DNA from: Clitopilus passeckerianus
Taxonomy: Eukaryota; Basidiomycota; Agaricomycetes; Agaricales; Entolomataceae
Length of the DNA: 64,000 nt
Reading direction: 5' to 3'
Assembly (NCBI GenBank): GCA_944990035.1
Contig: CALYLX010000153.1
Location: forward strand, 213,501-277,500
Each line of letters opens with the position of its first letter. Positions within the stretch are counted from its first letter, which is position 1. The translations under genes were made by a program, and so were the position numbers. The notes beneath the pieces were generated by a model. The model was not told where the DNA came from. It saw nothing but the letters and a program-made list of their open reading frames with translations, and searched no databases. Positions 23,058-34,876 of this stretch are shown here, in pieces.

Positions 23058-25555
23058 ATTTCCACGGATCACGGTTGCGTTGCCGGCACGGTACCGCCTG
23101 AGATTCACTTGGATGAATCGATATAGATCACCATGCAGAGATCCATAGAGGTTCGGAGATACTGATAACCTAACAGTCAACGTCCAATGGAAGCCCATCT
23201 AAAGGGAAATATTCCCTCCTCTGAATCATCTTATTGGTTCTCTTTCGGGCGCAATATCGTAAAACTTGCACATAAACATTGCCTCATCTCATTCTATATA
23301 GACAATTCGATATGGCGCCAGTACGGGGGAGTTCGTATTCTCCTTACCTGTAGGACGCCTGGAGTGGAGTTGGTACGTGGCTCGTACATTTCTGTCCGTA
23401 CGTAGGATTGAGCCCGATGATCTGAAGCACCTGGCCGACAACCCAAACCTCCTCGTCCCAGCAAACATTCCAATAATGGCCAATTCCTCCCCTCGAGCCA
23501 GGGCTTGGAGGCAAAGGCGAGGTATCCCAGGAAGTGTCCAAGGTGATACTTGTATCCCTACCGCGGACGAATCTGGGTATCTCACTATTCTCCTTCGGTA
23601 TGATATCTGCCTTGGAGGCTGGCTCCCCAACGGAGGCTACTCCCAAGGATGTTATATCTCCCTTCATCCACCGGATAGGTACGACCTCGCCGCAGGAAGG
23701 CTAAAAGTCATACTTGACCAATACTGCCCATACATCCCGAATCTCAATACAGTAATCTTCAAAGTAGAGCACAACATCGACTGGCCCAGTCGACCTATTC
23801 GCTATTCGAACTCAACATACCTCACCACGTATATTCTCCCAACGAAACCTACGTCCCAGCGATATACAAAGATTCTTCCTCTTTCGGTACTACTTCTCAT
23901 TGGGGAATACGCTGTAGAAGATGAAAGGAACTCCCCAGACTCTGTGGCTACGCTTCTCTCCCTAGCTTCCGCTCACCCCTCTTGGCGTCCAATCGTCTCG
24001 CTATACCTTTCTGGAATCGGAAACGGGCAACATATTCGGAATATTCAAAGCATCAGAAAAGCCCTTGAGCTTTATCCCGAAGGCATTAGCTTGATAAAGG
24101 GGCTAGGAGAAACAAACTATCATTGGTTCGATAGTGTAAAGGCCGTGAAGGGTTTCTTGGGTCTTGCTTCGATATGTGGAAGGCATCTGAGAAGTCTCCG
24201 GATTGACCATGCCGTGTTCTGGAAACTGGAACAGAAGCTGGGATCGATGGAGAATTTGGAGGAGCTGAAAATAGAATCTATTTGCGGAAATAGGTTGAGA
24301 AGAGGTACGAGGGGTAGGTTGCCGAGTTTGAGGGAGATACAGATGGCGATTAAAGGAAATACGAGGTTGAGGTCGTTGCATATTCAGTATTGGCACCAAT
24401 CGACGTGAGTCAAACCTTGTTCATCCCACCGGGCTTCCTGACACCCAAATATGCGTGTCCAGGGAACCGCCAGTAGTCATCGTACCGGACTACACCTTGA
24501 CGTCTCTTAGCCTGTACTCGGGCACTACCCACCTCTCTGAGATATCTTCCTTCCTGCCTTCATCCACATCCGAATCAGAGCTTAAACTCCTTAAGCTGGT
24601 CTGTGCCGAAGGCGTCAGTGCCCCAAACATCCGAGACATCTTGGATCAAGTAGGACACAAGCTAAACACGCTGGACATTCGACCAATCAATTATCCAGTC
24701 ATAGGAGGTTCTGGAGGCGAGGAAGGGGAAAGGGAAGAGTGCTTGTACCGGAACGACGAAGAATGGCGAAAATCACCAATATTCCCTCAATTCGCTACTA
24801 GTCGACGTAATAGGCGAGTAGGGTGTCTGTTTTTTTCTTGTTTGGATTAAGGCACGTAATCGAAGTTATAGTGATATAGAGCGAAGCAAATTAAAGCACG
24901 TAGTTTATGGGGTATCACGTTGTGCGGAAATGGCACTATAGAAATGGGAGGGATGAAATCCTATCAGTGACTGGAGAGTGGGTGTAGATCGCGTATCCTG
25001 CTTCACATGTGCGTGAGCGTAGAGTATGTCCGGAATGTCCCACTCTCGAGCAGAGATCTGGAGGTTGTAAGGTCAAGGTCAAGCCTGCAGATCCCACACA
25101 AATTGGATATCCCTGTCAGCTTCATCTTCACAACGCCTGATACCGCTGTCATCGGGGGATTCGGTCCTGAACGCCTGATGCCTGGACAGCGACTTGGACA
25201 CTGACAGATGGGAAATCCAGGAGACACCAAGGAGACACTGCAGGAAGGCACGAGTCTGCTGCGTGGTGGACAACGGTGCCACAAATTGTCCATCATCATC
25301 GGATACATAACAGAGTACATCAATTGAAGTACATCGAGTCGTCGTGGCGAGTGAACTATGTCTCCTCCAGATATAGCGAGGAAACAGATGGTGGCCTCCA
25401 TAATCGAGTAGTAAGACTAATACACCATGCATATGGGGCTGTGTCTATATCCCAACTGCGTAGGAGGATCGACGGGATGTGTATGTCGATGAAACGAGAG
25501 AGGCACGTAGGCAAGGGTCCCAGCACAGCTCGCTGTTCGGGTACGTTCCCGAAGC
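23058..25555 (+). repeat. Tandem segmental duplication, unit 2
   Basis: Second copy of the unit described at 20600-23055. It includes the F-box-like gene and the 3' flank. The sequence CAGAGATCTG plus its surroundings near 25050 matches that near 22630. Confidence 0.8.
23312..24850 (+). CDS. F-box-like / LRR-like protein, tandem copy 2
   Basis: Three exons (23312-23349, 23406-24404, 24463-24850) in phase give about 474 aa, starting MAPVRGSSYSPYLIEPDDL. The protein is clearly homologous to the upstream copy along its whole length (for example HLADNPNLLVPANIPIMANS, SIRKALELYPEGISLIKG, RGRLPSLREIQMAIKGN). It has the same F-box-like segment (LPLSVLLLIGEYAVEDERN ... ASAHPSWRPIVSLYL) and LRR-like tail. 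It has a longer Gly/Tyr-containing insert near residues 95-115 and a divergent C-terminus. SCF adaptor function is inferred from the F-box-like region only. Confidence 0.65.
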
Positions 25556-26033
25556 AACGAGGCAGGTCGTAGGCTAATCAATCACGGAAACGTCTGATCA
25601 CCGGAGCGAATGGTGAGCGAGGCGCAATATTGCTTGATTCGTCAAGGGAGGGGCCTCGAGCAAGAAAGAGTCCCAAGTCAGGCTGGACTCTGGAGAGAAT
25701 GATCACAGTAATGATGAGTCATCCCGAGGGCGGGTAGCGTCGGTGAGTCGGGGAAGGAAAGTTAGAGCGGGACCTAGAAATGGAAGGCAAGCGATCCTGA
25801 TGAAAAATGAATCAAGCTGAGTCAAAAAGCATAGCTGACGCGTCCATTGTCAACGACTGCTTTGTTTCTTTACTCGATTGTATTATTCTCGAAGGACAAA
25901 GGTGGTGTAGGCGCAGCGGTTGGTGGCCTATAGTTGGTTTGTCAGCCACCAAGTATAAACATAGCCACACATAGCGATCTGGAGAAGAGAGCTAAGCCCT
26001 TACCCGCCCCTACGACTACAACGCGCCGTTGAA
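25556..26033. other. Intergenic / MUB1 promoter
   Basis: No gene seen between the end of the duplication and the MUB1-like start codon; the stretch should hold the MUB1 promoter and 5' leader. Confidence 0.4.
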
Positions 26034-29000
26034 ATGAGGGAATCCAATTTTGCATTTCCAACACAAAACAAGGCAGCTGTATGTATAACCTCTCAACTAT
26101 ACGACCGTCGTGGTATGTTTTCCCTCGATTTTTTGGAGAATTTTAACTGAATTTTTCTCCCGCTTATGCAGCACTAGACACGACATCTCCACTCCCTCTT
26201 CTGAATTCTCTAACGCATCTGGTGTATCTTACGTCCACATCTCCCCGAATCCGAGAAATCATGACCATGGACGGCGGGCTGGAGCGCCTCGTGCGCATCA
26301 TCTACGACTTTTGTCTCTGTCCTCCTCCCCCAGAAAACCCCGCCCTCATGTACGGCCTCACGCCGCCCAACTCCCGTCCTCCGAAGCAGTCAGCCACTTT
26401 GAACCCCTCATCCTGGGACAAACAATCCGCCTACAGGTTCTCCTTAGCTTTCCAGTGCGTCGTCAACATCGGCGTGCGGGGCAGCGAGCCGATAAGGAGC
26501 CGGGTGGTGCAGGCGGGGACGCTTGAGGTTGTTGGCATGATATTGGAGGCCTGGCTTGTGAGTCGGGGGTTTGCTGTTGGTCCGAGTTCGAGTGCGACGG
26601 GGTTGCCGAGGGAGACGAAGGAGCAGAGGGCGGTGAGGAAGGAGGCGCAGTTGAGGCAGGCGAGGGAGCAGCAGCAGCAGGCGATGCAGAAGGATTTGGA
26701 CAGGAGGTTGCAGTATGAGGCTGCGTTGCAGGAGCAGGAGCAGCAGAGGGGGAAGGGGAGGGAACAGGAAGATCAGCAGGCGACGGTTAGGAATCAGGCG
26801 TCTTCGTCTAGACCTGCACTGCGACTTCGTAGATCTCAACTTGACGATGTTCGTTTTCCTTTCATTTATTTTTCCAGAATTAAAACCAATTGTTATTATA
26901 ACCAGGAATCACGAATGGAGACCTCCCAACCCCTCATCCTGGTCGAAACTCCAAGTGGCACCACCTCAAATTCCACCTCCAGCCACACATCCGCTCTGCC
27001 CACACCCTCTACCCTGAACGCCTCAGGCAGCGACACCGAAATGTCTACAGACGCCTCCTCCACAGCTACCCCTATTGGCTCCGGCACACCCACCGGCAGC
27101 GTCACCATCCCCAGCCGCGATCGGTCTGGAACAGTCATCGGCCGTCCCGTCTGGGACCCGCCCTCATCCTCTGCTGAACGAAGGCGGAGTAGACATTCTA
27201 CCCTCCAACCCCATGCACATGCGGGACCTGGACCAAATACAACGATGATGATGATGGGCCGGATAAGTCCTGATTCTCCCGCCAACCTCACGGATACATC
27301 TCGTCCTGAGACAGAGACGGAAGACGATGATGTCGATATGGACAGGAATGCCAATCGGACTATCACCAACGGAACTCCCTCCACTGTAAGAAGTGCAAGA
27401 AGAACGAACACAGGCCCTTCTTCAAGAGCACAGGACTCCTCCCCTGAACGCTCAGACGGCCCTCCCCCTCCACATCACCACGGACACAGACCGAGGAGGG
27501 CAGTAGGGATCGTATCTGACGAACCCCTAGACTCGAATAACACACCCAACAACACCTCAGACGCGCATATCATCATCAACGACGCAGCATCCGTCACCGT
27601 CGACGGCCTCCCCGGCGTCGGAGGCGTAGACGGTCCAGTCGGAGTCGTAGGCTCAGTGGAAGACGGGATCGTCTCCCTCGAGCCCAACGACGATTTCGCT
27701 ATGGGTGCTCCACCAGGTGCGCCTGGTGCGATTGGGGAGATTCCAGGAGGGATGGGGATGGGGTTTAATGACCCACCGACTACGACGGCGTTGAGGAGGA
27801 GGGGTGCGACTGTTATTGGTGCTGGTGGGCAGGTTGATCAGCATCAGCAGGCGACTGTGCATCCGGATGTTACGCCTAGAGCTGGGGTTGTGCCGTTGCC
27901 TATGGTTGGTGGTGGTGGGGGGGAGAGGGCTGCGACGACGGGGAGGCAGCAGGGGAGGGGTGGGCAGACGCCTGGTGGGAGAGCTGAGAGAGGAGGAGAG
28001 AGAGCCGAACGGACACCTGGTGGACCTGGAGGTGCCAATGCACCACATCCTACACCTATTCCACCTGTACCTGGTGCACCACAACCACACACCCACGGAC
28101 ACTCGCAGCAGACTCGTGCGTCGCAGTGTACGGATTCCACCACCAACCCCTACAGAGACGACGATGTCCTATTGGGCCTGCAATTGTTGGCGTATCTGAG
28201 CAAGTACCCACATGTGAGGCAGACGTTCTATAAACCGAGGCAGGCGTTCCATCCTGCGACGGTGGAGATCGCGAGGCAGCAGCAGGTGGTGGGTGTTTGG
28301 GGGATGCAGGCTATGCAGCAGCAGGCACAGCAGACGCAGCCCGGGAGGACGAGGAAGGATAAAGAGAGGGAACGAGCGGCGGCGCATAGGGAAGGTGGAG
28401 GGGCTGCTGGTGCAGCTGCGAACCTGTTCAAAGTGTTCACTGGGGGGTCGAAAGAGCGGTCTTCGACTTCTTCCAAGGAGGCATCCTCTTCGGCATCGTC
28501 ATCAGCAACTCTGCAACCCCTCGCACCGAGTTTGCCACCGAGACAGACGAATGTGTTTTCGCTGGTGGAGAGGTTCACATTCAAGCCTAGTTCGGCGGAG
28601 ACGGAGATGTTGCCGAATCCACCTCCGGATGTGCCGAATGATATTCAGTATTGGGCGGGTGTGATTATGCGGAATGCGTGTAGGAAGGATGATTCGAGGG
28701 GTGGGATAAGGCAGTGTGCTAATAGTCAGTTTTATTCTCTTTCTTGTGAGGCGCTTGGGAAATGATGCTGATGACTGTTTGATGACAGTGCTTTGCGGAA
28801 AATGGGAATCCTACCCCCGGGAGTTCGCCAAGTGCAGAAGGTGCAGGAAAGCCAAGTACTGCGGGAAGGAGTGCCAGAGCACGGCGTGGAGTGAGGGACA
28901 TCGGTTTTGGTGTTCTGCGAAAGAGGAGGATGGGCATATACATGGTGTGGATCAGCAACACCAGCAGCAGCTTCTGGCGCAGCATCAGGCGCAGATGCAG

Positions 29001-29894
29001 GCTCAGCAGCAGCAGCAACAGCAGATGCGGGATCACCATCCAAGAGAAAGGGAGCGGGAGCACCACCGCACACATGCTACCAACACCAATCCAGGCAGGC
29101 CGCAAGCTCCGAATACGACACCGACGGCTATGGCTGCGGACGGGACGGACCAGCCTGCGTTCATACCGCCCGCTTCTAGTGCACATGTGTCTGCTGCCCG
29201 AGCGGAGAGGAGGGAGATGAGGGAGCAGGCGAGGCAGGCTATGTTGGAAAGGGAGAGGTCGGCGAATGCTACACAGACGCAGGCGGAGCAGTTCCCGGTG
29301 CGGCCGGCGAATCCTGGGCCTGATAGTGCTAGGCAGGAGAGGAGGGAGCGGGAGCGGGAGCATTTGCAGCAGCAGGAAGAGATTCGGCGGCAGTGGGAGT
29401 TGCAGCAGCAGCAGAGGAGGCATAGGAGGGCGGTGAGGGGTGGAGAGGAGGCGTCAGCAGCGGCAGCGTCGTCATCGACTGCAACGGTGCAGCAACAGCA
29501 ACCTCAGCAAGAGATCTGGGCATCGGCCACGTACTCGCCTGCTATGTCCTCTAGGCGGAGAGCAGAGACGACATCATTTGCTGGATCATCAACAGAAGTT
29601 GCACATCAGCAGCAACGGCAACGGGAGCGGGAGCAGCACCAGCGCCAGCAGCCGCAGCAAGAACAGCAAGTCACATCACCCCACCTGAATTCTGCTGCCC
29701 CTCAGCAGTCGCCTTGGTTCCTGTTGAGGACAAGGAGGGATGGACGGCCTGCAGGAACTTCAACTACTGGACAACCGGTGTCGGTGGCCAATACGGAAAC
29801 TGGAGCTGCTGCTGCAGCTGAGGCTGCTGGTGATGGTTCTGGATCACCCATGAGGCTGTCGTCAATGGATGATGATGATATGATGGTCGGATGA
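26034..29894 (+). CDS. samB: MUB1/SamB-type MYND zinc-finger protein
   Basis: Four exons (26034-26112, 26172-26848, 26906-28724, 28789-29894) give about 1226 aa. The N-terminus (MRESNFAFPTQN, ALDTTSPLPLLNSLTHLVYL, MTMDGGLERLVRIIYDFC, AYRFSLAFQCVVNIGVRGSE) is the conserved SamB/Mub1 region. A MYND finger starts at residue 859 (MLCGKWESYPREFAKC, CRKAKYCGKECQ, EGHRFWC) with all expected Cys/His residues. In yeast, Mub1 works with the E3 ligase Ubr2 and E2 Rad6 to ubiquitinate Rpn4; in Aspergillus SamB affects hyphal growth polarity. Between the two conserved parts is a very long Ser/Pro/Gly-rich stretch, and the tail after the finger is rich in Gln-Arg-Glu repeats. The protein is roughly twice the usual size. 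The start is fixed by the conserved first exon. Confidence 0.9.
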
Positions 29895-30844
29895 GGATTG
29901 GGTTTCTTTGGTTCGTATTCATTTCTTTCGGCTAGCAAACGACGGTGCTGAAGTTTTGTGCTTTTAGCTTGACTCTATAGACGGCAGCTCGCTGCCACAT
30001 TGTATCCTTGTCGTGTTTTGGCCTTTCATCATTCATGGCCACCATACCACCACATAGCCGAACGGACATTCATTCATGTTGCAATTTCATACCACACGAC
30101 ATTTCGTCCACCGTCTTTTCTGTTGTTACATTTTTCATACATCCTGCCGTCGTCGTACTGCTTTGCGACCATCTACGCAATTCTCAGTGAACACTCACTC
30201 ATTCTACAATTTTACTTCACATTTTCACATTTTTACAATTTTCCTCGTCGCGTCGTTTCCCTACATTCATTCATTCTCTCGCTTGTCACCACATATCAAT
30301 CTCAATCTCAACCTGTCCTACATACAATTCTCTCCTTTTTTCCTTCTGTCTTTCTGTCGCTGCGTACGGCCTAGCTACTCACCCCATCGTTCACATACAT
30401 TGTTCAATAGCATCTCTATAATTTTATTATGACTGTCTGTACCACGAAAAGATAGCGTCGCTTCCTTGAGAAACAGGCAGATCAAGTCAGGTCGCGGCCA
30501 GACACGACCATTTCTTGAGTTTGTTGGTATTCGAGGGTACGGCAGCCCCAGCAGAGGCATATGCTCAGCAACACAACGTCGGAACGGAGCATAGCCCATA
30601 CGAATGGTAGAGACATGTTACAAGCACTTGATATTCTCCAAGAGATGTCATGATTGAGTTGGGCGTATAATTATATTGACCAATAATGACGACCGATACA
30701 AAATGACCATGGTGTAAATGCAAGGGTTCGAGTACGTATTAATGCAGTGGGCATGTAGTTTGCAGTACTTTCATATAGGTAAATGGTAGCGAATCCCCCC
30801 AAGTTGGAGAGCTCCGGCAGGAGCGTGCAGCAAGAGCAAATAGT
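29895..30844. other. Converging 3' flanks of MUB1-like and HSP10 genes
   Basis: The plus strand is strongly pyrimidine-rich from about 30090 to 30420 (CATTCATT, TTTCAC and CTTTCT runs), giving long but unconvincing open frames. It probably holds the 3' UTRs of two convergent genes. Confidence 0.45.
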
Positions 30845-31350
30845 TTACTCCTCAATCTTGGCGAGGATGTCGGCATCTTTGAAGAGGAAGTATTCCTGAG
30901 AGAAACAAGATATGTTAGCCTGGCCCGTGGCCAAGAGAAGCGACAGCAGCAAGCTTACCTCTTCGCCAACCTTGATGGAGTTTCCTCCCCAACCAGGTAG
31001 CAGAACGCGGTCACCAGCCTTCACTGTTGTAGGGATAACCTTTCCCTCCTTGTTTGGTGCGCCAGGACCGACAGCAATGACAGTTGCCTCAGGGAGAGGG
31101 TTGGACGTTGCAGAGGTGGGCAAGAAGATGCCGGTGGCGGTTTTCTGTCGGCACAAGCAGTCAGCAAGCTGTACCCATGAAGCAAACATTGCAATTGCAA
31201 CTCACAGTCTCGGGCTTGAACCTCTGGACGAGGACGCGGTCGAACAGAGGGACCAAGGACTTGATGGACTTGAAGGTTGCTTGAGCGGCCTGCGAAAACA
31301 TTTCCTACATTAGCTTCAGTAGGACACCAGCAACGACGAGTACGTACCAT
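30845..31350 (-). CDS. hsp10: Mitochondrial 10 kDa chaperonin (GroES/Hsp10)
   Basis: Four exons on the minus strand (31348-31350, 31206-31289, 30959-31144, 30845-30895) give 107 aa. The protein reads AAQATFKSIKSLVPLFDRVL, TATGIFLPTSATSNPLPEAT, VPLFDRVLVQR, a GPGAPNKEGKVIPTTVKAGD mobile region and the end DADILAKIEE, all typical of Hsp10. It forms the heptameric lid of Hsp60 in the mitochondrial matrix. The first exon consists of the start codon alone, with the intron beginning directly after ATG. The imported presequence is uncleaved in this family, which fits the short N-terminus. A perfect heat-shock element lies 167 bp upstream. Confidence 0.95.
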
Positions 31351-31516
31351 TATAAGAGTTTATGAAAAGAAAATAAGGGAAACTGTAAAGACTAAGAACA
31401 CGAAAGCGGCGAAGACTGGTGAATAGCTGGCAATGACGAGACACGGAACGGGATTCCCAGAAAATTATGACCTTTATTTGGTCCTGCCAAATATGGTCAC
31501 ATGACTTTAGTCCCTT

Positions 31517-31529
31517 TTCCAGAAATTTC
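31517..31529. promoter_or_regulatory. Heat-shock element upstream of hsp10
   Basis: TTCcaGAAatTTC is a perfect three-unit inverted array (nTTCnnGAAnnTTC) for heat-shock factor, placed 167-179 bp before the hsp10 start codon. Confidence 0.7.
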
Positions 31530-31784
31530 GAGGCGGACGCGTCGCGACGCGTTTCTCATGATAAAGCGGCCCTGTTCGCTGTGTCCGGGCTGGAGGGAGT
31601 AGTAGAGGTGCTAATGGCACTTTTTTATTCCATATATAAGTAGGAACAAAGGTACTATTCTATCGAAAGGTATTAAAGGGTCGTATCAGATCAAGGTTAT
31701 TAATTATAAACGAAAGAAATGAGTATAAATCACTTCAACTCGTACGCTCGCCAGCATACAACCCCAACATGGAACAGAATGAGA

Positions 31785-34223
31785 TCAAGCTCGAGTACTG
31801 GTCTCAGGACCCTTGGTCACAGAGTCCCTGTCGCTGTCACTGTCCAGACGTTCACCCGTGAGGTCCACATTCTCGACGGCGTTCTGGGTGTCACCGAGGT
31901 ACCAGTTTGGCATGAGGAATGCGAGTGCGAGAGGGATGACGGAGATGACGGTGGCTGCGATGAGCAGGATCTTCATGACATCGTCGTAAGCTGAAAGGTC
32001 ATATTAGACGGACCATTGACGTAGAGAGGATAATACTTAACATACCTTGGATAACACCCTCACGGACTGGGTTTCCACGTGGGTAGGCACTTGCAGACGC
32101 AATGGAGCCAAAGAGGAGGGCACGGTCCTCCTCAGAGACGAAAGGAAGATAGTGGGCAAGCTTGCCAGGCATGACATTCGTCCAGATGGCACCAGCTATT
32201 GGAAGGCAGTCAGATCAAGGAACAGAACGACGGAAAATTCACCACATACCAATTGCACTTCCGATCGCACCACCAATCTCCGTAACGAGGAGAACGACAG
32301 CAGTAACAACCGCTACATCCGCGTGTGGTACTGACGCCTGGGCACCGACTTGCGAAGTAGCAGCAGCGAAACCACCACCAATACCCTGGAGGAGTTGAGT
32401 CCAGACCAGCTCAGCGTCGGACCCGTTTGCCCCACGGGAATGGATCATCAAGCCGACACCGAGGAGGCGGATGGCGAGACCGACGATGAGGATGGCTTTG
32501 TAGCGGCGGATCTTGGTCATGAGGGCGCCGGCTGCGATACCGAAGACGGTTAGGGCAACGGTTTGGGTCTGGGTGAAGTAGGTGACGTTCTTGAGGGACC
32601 TGAGTAGGCAGAAGTTAGAAGGTGTTCCTATCGCAGCAGCAGGGAGGAGACGTACCATGGTTTGACCACGATGACGAAGGAGTAGAGGTAGGTGAATGTC
32701 AGGTAGAAGGACACCTACAAGTACGTCAGTATTAAGAATACGCGGTGTGATGAGCTAGACTTACAAAGTCGAGACCACCAATTAAGGAGGCGATCACGAC
32801 GCTTCGGTTGAAGACGAAACGACGAGCGATGACCGGGTATTTGGCGAACTTGAATTCGTAGAGGACGACAGCAGGGATCAAGCAGGATCCGACGACGATC
32901 ATAGCGATGATGGAAGCTAACATATAAGATTTAGTTAGGAGTCAATACTGGAACATCATAGGCACGGCTTACGATTCTTCCAGTGGTTCTTGGCACTGCC
33001 AGCTAGTGTGAGAGGAACGAGGATAAGAGCAACACAGGCGCCAACGAGAAGCAGGCCGAAGGCATCCAGTTTGTTGGCGGCATGGAGGGTTCGCTGGGCG
33101 ATTGACCTTTGCTTCGGGATATGTGTCACCAAACCTCCCTTACGTGCCTTCCTCTCAGCCCAGAGCAAGGTGATGATGAGAGGAAGGATGGTCGCAGGGA
33201 TGAGGATGGCAAACATTCCGTCTGAAATATAATCGTAATCAGCGATGAGAAGGAGAGATAGGGGAACGTAGACTTACAGCCCCATCGCCAGCCGGCGCCA
33301 GCAAGGATGCCCGCTGAGATGTTGGTACCAACGAAGGCGTTGATGATGAAAGGAAGGGAGATCATGGCAGAAACGAAGCCTCGCCATCTCAACGTCGTAA
33401 TATCGGCGATGATAATCTGGGTAAGGAGCTGGAGTCCTCTGGATGATCGGAATGCATCAGTAGGAAGCCAGACGCCAAAGGACGGAATACTGACGTATAA
33501 CCACTGGAGAAGAAATGTCAGCAAAACGATCCCCGAAGAGCAAAGAAAAGCGTACATAGCGTAGAGAATGATTCCACCTGCAACGGTCTGAATATTATTC
33601 GCCGAGGCAATAACAATATATCCTAGGAGAAAAGGGTGAGTCGTACTCCATAGAAACCACGGCCCGAGCATACCAACGACGTAGAATACCACTAATTGAA
33701 CAATCAGAATGCAACGAACAAAGAGCCAAGTATAAAGTTAAACTTACAGACGAAGAAATAGGCAGTCCCGCGTGAACTGATGTCGGCAATTTTAGCAATG
33801 ACGGGTTTACCACAAGCGACTGAGATACGATGGTGAGGAGAGGGCCGGGCAGGAAACGAGGCAGAGACTTACTGATGATAGACTGAGCGACTTGAATGGG
33901 GCTGATCAAGCTGTGGTCATTGAAAGCCGATGCCGCCCAGGCGAGGTAGGTGTAAGTCGTGGTGCCATCTAACGAGTAGATGTACGCCGCGAGACCCAAA
34001 CTAAATAGAAACCACGCCGAATATTAGGCAACCGTGTTTTCTAGGCGAATGGCGAAGCATACCTTATGAAGAGAGCCCACCTGGAATATTTACCGAATAC
34101 CTTATGTGTGGCTTCCACGAGTTTGACACCGTGATGAGCTTCGACCTCTTCGATGACAGTGCTGTCAACTGGGGCTAGAGGTGCCGACTTATGCTGCTCG
34201 TCGTTTCTTCCTACTTGTTCCAT
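31785..34223 (-). CDS. Siderophore-iron transporter of the SIT family (MFS)
   Basis: Twelve exons in consistent phase give about 610 aa with roughly 14 hydrophobic helices. Family hallmarks include LGLAAYIYSLDGTTTYTYLA, a conserved IGYTGLQLLTQIIIADIT segment, LRWRGFVSAMISLPFIINAF, GAGWRWGYGMFAIL, the loop HYLPFVSEEDRALLFGSI, and the C-terminal MPNWYLGDTQNAVE. SIT proteins import ferric siderophore complexes across the plasma membrane by proton symport (Str1, MirB, Sit1). Exon 5 (33495-33503) is only 9 nt and supplies the GYT of the conserved motif. The start codon at 34223 opens a cytosolic N-terminus (MEQVGRNDEQHK). Four iron-GATA sites lie 143-202 bp upstream, which supports iron-repressed expression. 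The substrate siderophore cannot be told from sequence. Confidence 0.9.
33495..33503 (-). other. 9-nt micro-exon in the SIT transporter
   Basis: Flanking introns 33439-33494 and 33504-33555 (minus-strand donors GTACGC and GTCAGT) leave a 9-nt exon TGGTTATAC. Joined AT|TGGTTATAC|A it restores the family motif I-G-Y-T-G-L-Q in frame. Any other join disrupts the motif. Confidence 0.75.
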
Positions 34224-34365
34224 AGCTGAAAACGAGCAGAAAAGCCAAAGAAGAGGGCGCGGGAGTGAAGGAAGCTCAAGTTTTTGAATGTACGCATGGT
34301 CCAGTTTTTATGGGACATGGGAGTCGGGTTAAAATGAACGGTTGATCGGACTAGGTCGCGAAGTC

Positions 34366-34425
34366 ATCTGATAAAATTCTCGCGTAGAGATGGTGTCCCT
34401 TATCAGATAAAGAAAATTATCTGAT
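34366..34425. promoter_or_regulatory. Cluster of four ATCWGATAA iron-GATA sites
   Basis: Exact matches to ATCWGATAA occur at 34366-34374 (+), 34400-34408 (-), 34402-34410 (+; together a palindrome TTATCAGATAA) and 34417-34425 (-). This is the extended binding site known for fungal iron-responsive GATA repressors (SreA/Sre1, Urbs1 relatives). It sits directly upstream of the siderophore transporter. Confidence 0.8.
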
Positions 34426-34876
34426 TAACCCAAATTGGGTTGATCTCTCTCTCACGTTTGCCCCATCGCACTGACCAGTACCCTCATCCGAGCCTGGACC
34501 TTGCCTTGTCCTGCTTGTCCGTGTTCAGCCGATTTTCTTTACTTTTCCCGGTCCAATAGAGTCGAAAAAGTGGCGTTATACGACGAGTTCTGTGTCTCTT
34601 TCCACTTCGCCGGGGCCGACGACGACACATTCGACAAATCGTTCTGACGCCGCGCTGAGTGCACGATGCCAAGAAGAATGATGATCATATGGACCGTATT
34701 CAATCCGGCCCATGGAGTTGACAAGTTCTCTCCATGGTTCTTTGCTTCTGACAGTTTGCATCTGCCAACGGGATATTTATTGGTCGTGCTAGGGAATAAA
34801 GTGACTCTATCCTCTGCCGCGTTCCATCGCTCCTGGCCTGACGCAATGTGAGCGCTGTTATGAGGCAATAACCATG

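Noticed and set aside
28719..29423. 234-codon minus-strand open frame rich in Leu/Pro/Arg
   Set aside because: It is the antisense shadow of the CAG-rich tail of the MUB1-like gene.
30000..30432. Long plus-strand open frames after the MUB1-like gene
   Set aside because: They arise from pyrimidine-rich low-complexity sequence (Phe/Ser/His-rich translation) in a 3' flank.
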